Source: Clostridiales bacterium (GTDB lineage: Bacteria > Bacillota > Clostridia > Saccharofermentanales > Saccharofermentanaceae). Taken from it: a stretch of DNA of 64,000 nucleotides. How positions within the stretch are numbered: the stretch's first letter is position 1; each line of letters begins with the position of its first letter. The DNA is taken from positions 1 through 64,000 of the forward strand of contig JAFZHS010000030.1 of assembly GCA_017554745.1 (NCBI GenBank), read 5' to 3'. Positions 61,221 to 64,000 of this stretch are shown here, piece after piece. The notes beneath the pieces were generated by a model. It did not search any database and was not told the origin of the DNA. It saw only the letters and a list, made by a program, of their open reading frames with translations. The position numbers and the translations under genes are program-made.

Positions 61221-62123
61221 ATGAAGCTTTGCACCGAGTGCCATTGGGAAGGCTGGGACAGGATCCTCGATATATATTCCGACATGTACGATGTGCTGCC
61301 GGATTACATTAATGCTGATGACAGATATAAGATAGTTATCCTTGAGAAAGGCTGTATCATGCTTGAGTCAGACGGAATTACAAGCGAAGTAAAGGCTCCG
61401 TCAATCATTCTGCTGTCCCAGAAAGATAAGATCTCCTATAAGATCGTTAAGGCAATGAAGGCTTATGTCACTTTCTTCGATCCGACAGTCATCCGTGACG
61501 AGTTTACTTACGAACGCATCGATTCGGGCGAGTTTGAAAAAATGATCGGCCAGGTTATCTATCAGGATTATCTGCTTATCAGGGATTTTGCATTCAGGGA
61601 AGATAAGGCACATCAGATAATCCCGCTTCCGATGACCGGGTTTAAGCACATTAAAGGTCTTTATATCTCGATGGACAACCAGCTCAAAGGCCAAAAAGAC
61701 GGTTTCTGGCCCTGCAGGAGCAGGTCTTTCCTGATGGAGATACTGCATTATATCGTGTATTCGTACTTCATCATCAGCCCGGAAACCGAAGCTGATGAAG
61801 AGACTTTCGAGCAGGAGAAGTTCGCCGAGATCGCCGAGTACTTAGAGCAGAATTTAAGCGAGCCGATCACATTGGAGATGCTCACTAAACAGTTTGCGAT
61901 CAACCGCAATAAGCTCAATCAGATATTCGAAAAGCAGGCTTCGATGACATGCCTTAATTATCTGCTAAAGCTCAGGATGGATCTTGCCATGATCCTACTC
62001 AGCAAAACCGAATTGCCGGTAGGAGAGATAGGCGCACGCGTTGGTTTTCCTGACCCGAACTATTTCACGAAGGTCTTTAAGAGCAAGACCGGAAAGACGC
62101 CTACCAAATACAGATATCCGTAA
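61221..62123 (+). CDS. AraC family transcriptional regulator
   Basis: A 300-residue regulator. The C-terminal 100 residues hold two helix-turn-helix units: ITLEMLTKQFAINRNKLNQIF and LPVGEIGARVGFPDPNYFTKVFK, ending in the family sign GKTPTKYR. The N-terminal 180 residues would bind a ligand but have no recognised domain (a cupin-like fold is possible: KGCIMLESDG, APSIILLSQKD). It precedes the PEBP lipoprotein and lies near GH10 and GH51, suggesting a sugar signal. GGAGTG precedes the ATG. Confidence 0.88.
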   Translation: MKLCTECHWEGWDRILDIYSDMYDVLPDYINADDRYKIVILEKGCIMLESDGITSEVKAPSIILLSQKDKISYKIVKAMKAYVTFFDPTVIRDEFTYERIDSGEFEKMIGQVIYQDYLLIRDFAFREDKAHQIIPLPMTGFKHIKGLYISMDNQLKGQKDGFWPCRSRSFLMEILHYIVYSYFIISPETEADEETFEQEKFAEIAEYLEQNLSEPITLEMLTKQFAINRNKLNQIFEKQASMTCLNYLLKLRMDLAMILLSKTELPVGEIGARVGFPDPNYFTKVFKSKTGKTPTKYRYP

Positions 62124-62230
62124 GATCGTGCAGATTTTACTAGTTTATGTGTAGATATTTCTAATTAGCTTTTCACGGGTGTAATAGACTTTGCTTGAAA
62201 ATACGTGAATTCAGGCAAGGAGGACAGCCC

Positions 62231-63502
62231 GTGAATCGCAATAAGTCATTATCCGTATTGTTAGCATTCTGCATGCTGATGAGTATCGCTGTCAGTGGGT
62301 GTTCTGCTGAGAGCGATGTCAGCCGTGAAAGCAGCGCAATAAGCAACGGAACGGTTTCTGTCGATGACAGTTATGTCATGGAAAAGGTCAAGACAGATGC
62401 TATTAAGTCGGTAGTTATCAATTCCCATAACGCAGAAGAAATAGCGGGTTCTGAATACGGTGAGCAGTATACTATGCGCGATATCGTCAGCATCACTTAT
62501 GATGCGGGCGATCTTGACGGCATGCTTCCGCAGACAGTCAGCAAAGACCTTGAGTTTTATATGAACAGCGCTACTTCAGAGTGGGAGCTTTTAAGCGAGA
62601 AAACTACCGCTTGTGAAGTCGATAATACAAATCTTGTCGGTACGAGTTGGAAATGCGATTCCCTTAGTGCAGAGAGCCTGTCTCAGGTTTTCGAAGGCGA
62701 GATACCTGCAGACAGCACGGGTACGCTCTATATACGTTTCCTAAAGAAAATGGGCGGCTTTGCTTTCAATATGGATAACGGCATCAACACTCCTGATGAA
62801 AGATTTTTCGTAACTGTCGGAACGGGCGCGAAAATCGCTTGGGCCGGACAAGAAGGAGTTGTAGAAAAGAGCGTAAAGATGACCGAAGGTTCTGTAACGG
62901 ACGAAGGCATCCTGAATCTTGTCCTCGGTTCCGGCGACAGCAGCTTGATCTTGAGCTTTGGTGATAACACGGTACTTATAAAAGATCAGGAATACGATAC
63001 GGCTGTCGGACTTGAAGTCAATGAATCAAAGGTCTATAAAGACAACCTTCCGGTTATTGAGGTCACTTCGGATAACGCGAATAATGGGGATTGGGACGTG
63101 GATATCGGCCTTAAGGAAGGTAATCTTTCTCCCGAATTGACCTGGGAAAAAGTTGAAGGTGCCGGCTGCTACGCTGTGTTCATGATCGATGTCTCCACGA
63201 CCACATGGCTCATGTGGTACGTGATCGTCGATACCACGCATTTTGATAAAGGCAGATATACTGACAGTACGGAATATGTAGGTCCTTATCCGCCGGGAGC
63301 GCATGACTTTATCGTTTATGTCGTAGCACTTAAGGATGAACCGAAGATATCTTCGTATCCGTTAGACCAGATAACCGGAGATATCGATGACAAGCTGAAT
63401 GTGCTTAACACGGCTGCTGACGGAAGTGTTGGTAATGTCCTTGCTTATGGAAGTGTAAAAGCTACTTATACTTCTCCGGAGCTCTATTACGATTACAGAT
63501 AA
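62231..63502 (+). CDS. Lipoprotein with PEBP (YbhB/YbcL-like) C-terminal domain
   Basis: A 423-residue lipoprotein. The start is GTG 62231 after AAGGAGGA; the signal ends in the lipobox AVSGCSAES. The first 240 residues of the mature protein have no recognised domain. Residues about 275-385 match the phosphatidylethanolamine-binding/YbhB fold: LSPELTWEKVEGAGCYAVFM, WLMWYVIVDT and YVGPYPPGAHDFIVYVVAL, the last being the P-x-P-P-G/A-x-H ligand site. Usual bacterial PEBP proteins are single-domain and about 160 residues. Placed outside the membrane beside the AraC gene; ligand unknown. Confidence 0.8.
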   Translation: MNRNKSLSVLLAFCMLMSIAVSGCSAESDVSRESSAISNGTVSVDDSYVMEKVKTDAIKSVVINSHNAEEIAGSEYGEQYTMRDIVSITYDAGDLDGMLPQTVSKDLEFYMNSATSEWELLSEKTTACEVDNTNLVGTSWKCDSLSAESLSQVFEGEIPADSTGTLYIRFLKKMGGFAFNMDNGINTPDERFFVTVGTGAKIAWAGQEGVVEKSVKMTEGSVTDEGILNLVLGSGDSSLILSFGDNTVLIKDQEYDTAVGLEVNESKVYKDNLPVIEVTSDNANNGDWDVDIGLKEGNLSPELTWEKVEGAGCYAVFMIDVSTTTWLMWYVIVDTTHFDKGRYTDSTEYVGPYPPGAHDFIVYVVALKDEPKISSYPLDQITGDIDDKLNVLNTAADGSVGNVLAYGSVKATYTSPELYYDYR

Positions 63503-63505
63503 TAT

Positions 63506-63751
63506 TTACCATTTGCCGTAAGGGCAGATCCCTTTAACTAGTGCGGCCCTGATCTCGACAAAGCATCCGCAGGCTAGACAAGTGCCCTGATTGAGCTTGT
63601 CACAGCTGCTGCAAAGAGAAAGCCTTCTGCCTGATTCAGCTTTATCAACAAGATCTTCTTTTGGAAGTGAAGAGAGGCCATTGATAACAATGGCCTCGTA
63701 TTTTTCTTTGCTGAAGTCTTTAAGAAGACACCTCGTGCAGATCTTCGTCAT
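63506..63751 (-). CDS. Small Cys-rich protein, DUF6171-like
   Basis: An 81-residue protein with eight cysteines in C-x-x-C pairs (ICTRCLLKD, LCSSCDKL, CLACGCFVEIRAA, ICPYGKW), probably zinc or iron-sulfur binding. The pattern resembles DUF6171, recalled from other Clostridia. Its start overlaps the GH51 stop in ATGA, so it is translated with that gene. Function unknown. Confidence 0.7.
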   Translation of the reverse strand: MTKICTRCLLKDFSKEKYEAIVINGLSSLPKEDLVDKAESGRRLSLCSSCDKLNQGTCLACGCFVEIRAALVKGICPYGKW

Positions 63752-64000
63752 ACGGTAACTTCGATATGCATTACGCTTGCAGCGGGAATGCTGAACGTGA
63801 ACTTGTCTCCGTCTGTCTTGAAGGCATCGAAATCAACATCCTTTACGACATCGGGTTCATCGAAAGTATTGTGATCAGTAATGTTGCCTGTGACAACGGA
63901 CGCCTTGACTGACTTGACTTCGCTGCCGAGAAGATTTGTCTCGATCTCATAAGGGTCGCTGACGGAAAGGTTTGTAAGCGTAATGTGGATCTTGCCGTCC
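63748..64000 (-). CDS. GH51 alpha-L-arabinofuranosidase, C-terminal fragment
   Basis: An open frame on the minus strand from the right edge to a TGA at 63750-63748; the gene continues outside the window. The 83 visible residues have IHITLTNLSVSDPYEIETNL, NITDHNTFDEPDVVKDVDF and TFSIPAASVMHIEVTV, the usual C-terminal beta-domain of family 51 arabinofuranosidases (H-N-T-F-x-x-P-x-x-V is the strongest sign). It would remove arabinose side chains from xylan or arabinan oligomers, complementing GH10. The DUF6171-like gene overlaps its stop by 4 bp. Confidence 0.85.
   Translation of the reverse strand, partial: DGKIHITLTNLSVSDPYEIETNLLGSEVKSVKASVVTGNITDHNTFDEPDVVKDVDFDAFKTDGDKFTFSIPAASVMHIEVTV

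Overview
The window is low-to-mid GC chromosomal DNA of a Clostridia-type Bacillota, most likely an uncultured gut or rumen fibre degrader; a Saccharofermentans-like lineage is a guess. The support is gene order: miaB-mutS-mutL-miaA-lexA; asp23-amaP-DUF2273-nusB-xseA-xseB-ispA-dxs-nadK-argR-recN; rny-ymdB-lspA-rluD-phoH-pgpH-ybeY/era-recO. Shine-Dalgarno sites are typical, TTG and GTG starts are common, and a GH10 xylanase and a GH51 arabinofuranosidase fragment lie at the right end. No prophage, transposase, rRNA operon or CRISPR array was seen.

Layout. 1-16.4 kb is accessory: a VOC-protein end, GNATs, a MarR regulator with a membrane protein, a run with an alpha/beta hydrolase, adenosine-deaminase-like protein, WYL regulator, DUF3795 and GyrI-like protein, a PPDK-type ATP-grasp protein, a HAD hydrolase, a methyltransferase, a broken P-loop kinase, a serine hydrolase, an ECF sigma/anti-sigma pair, an HD protein and a Fur-family regulator. 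16.4-28.8 kb holds a D,D-carboxypeptidase, tRNA modification and mismatch repair, lexA and gdhA. 28.9-34.5 kb holds an LCP cell-wall transferase with a PP2C-like/SH3 membrane protein, an orphan HicB, aspartokinase and a YqeG phosphatase. 34.5-44.1 kb is the efp, Asp23 and isoprenoid/recN block. 44.2-55.2 kb is RNA metabolism, ribosome maturation and c-di-AMP turnover. 55.3-64 kb has lipoproteins, GH10, a nuclease-helicase, tRNA-Leu, YegP, an AraC regulator, a PEBP lipoprotein and the GH51 end.

Most notable: (1) YbeY and Era, two 16S rRNA maturation factors, are one 512-residue polypeptide, at the place where dgkA and cdd usually separate them. (2) An LCP transferase lies 2 bp upstream of a PP2C-like, single-TM, SH3-like protein ending in nine 8-residue Gly/Asn/Asp/Pro repeats. 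(3) An ECF sigma gene is preceded by two abutting perfect palindromes. (4) A perfect LexA-type box lies between lexA and a divergent ArpU-like HTH gene. (5) A structured leader with two mutually exclusive hairpins precedes the PPDK-like gene, whose N-terminus looks like a degenerate RecA/KaiC domain. (6) A lipoprotein with a PEBP (YbhB-like) domain sits beside AraC in the arabinoxylan region. Family names come from motif recognition by eye; no database search was run.
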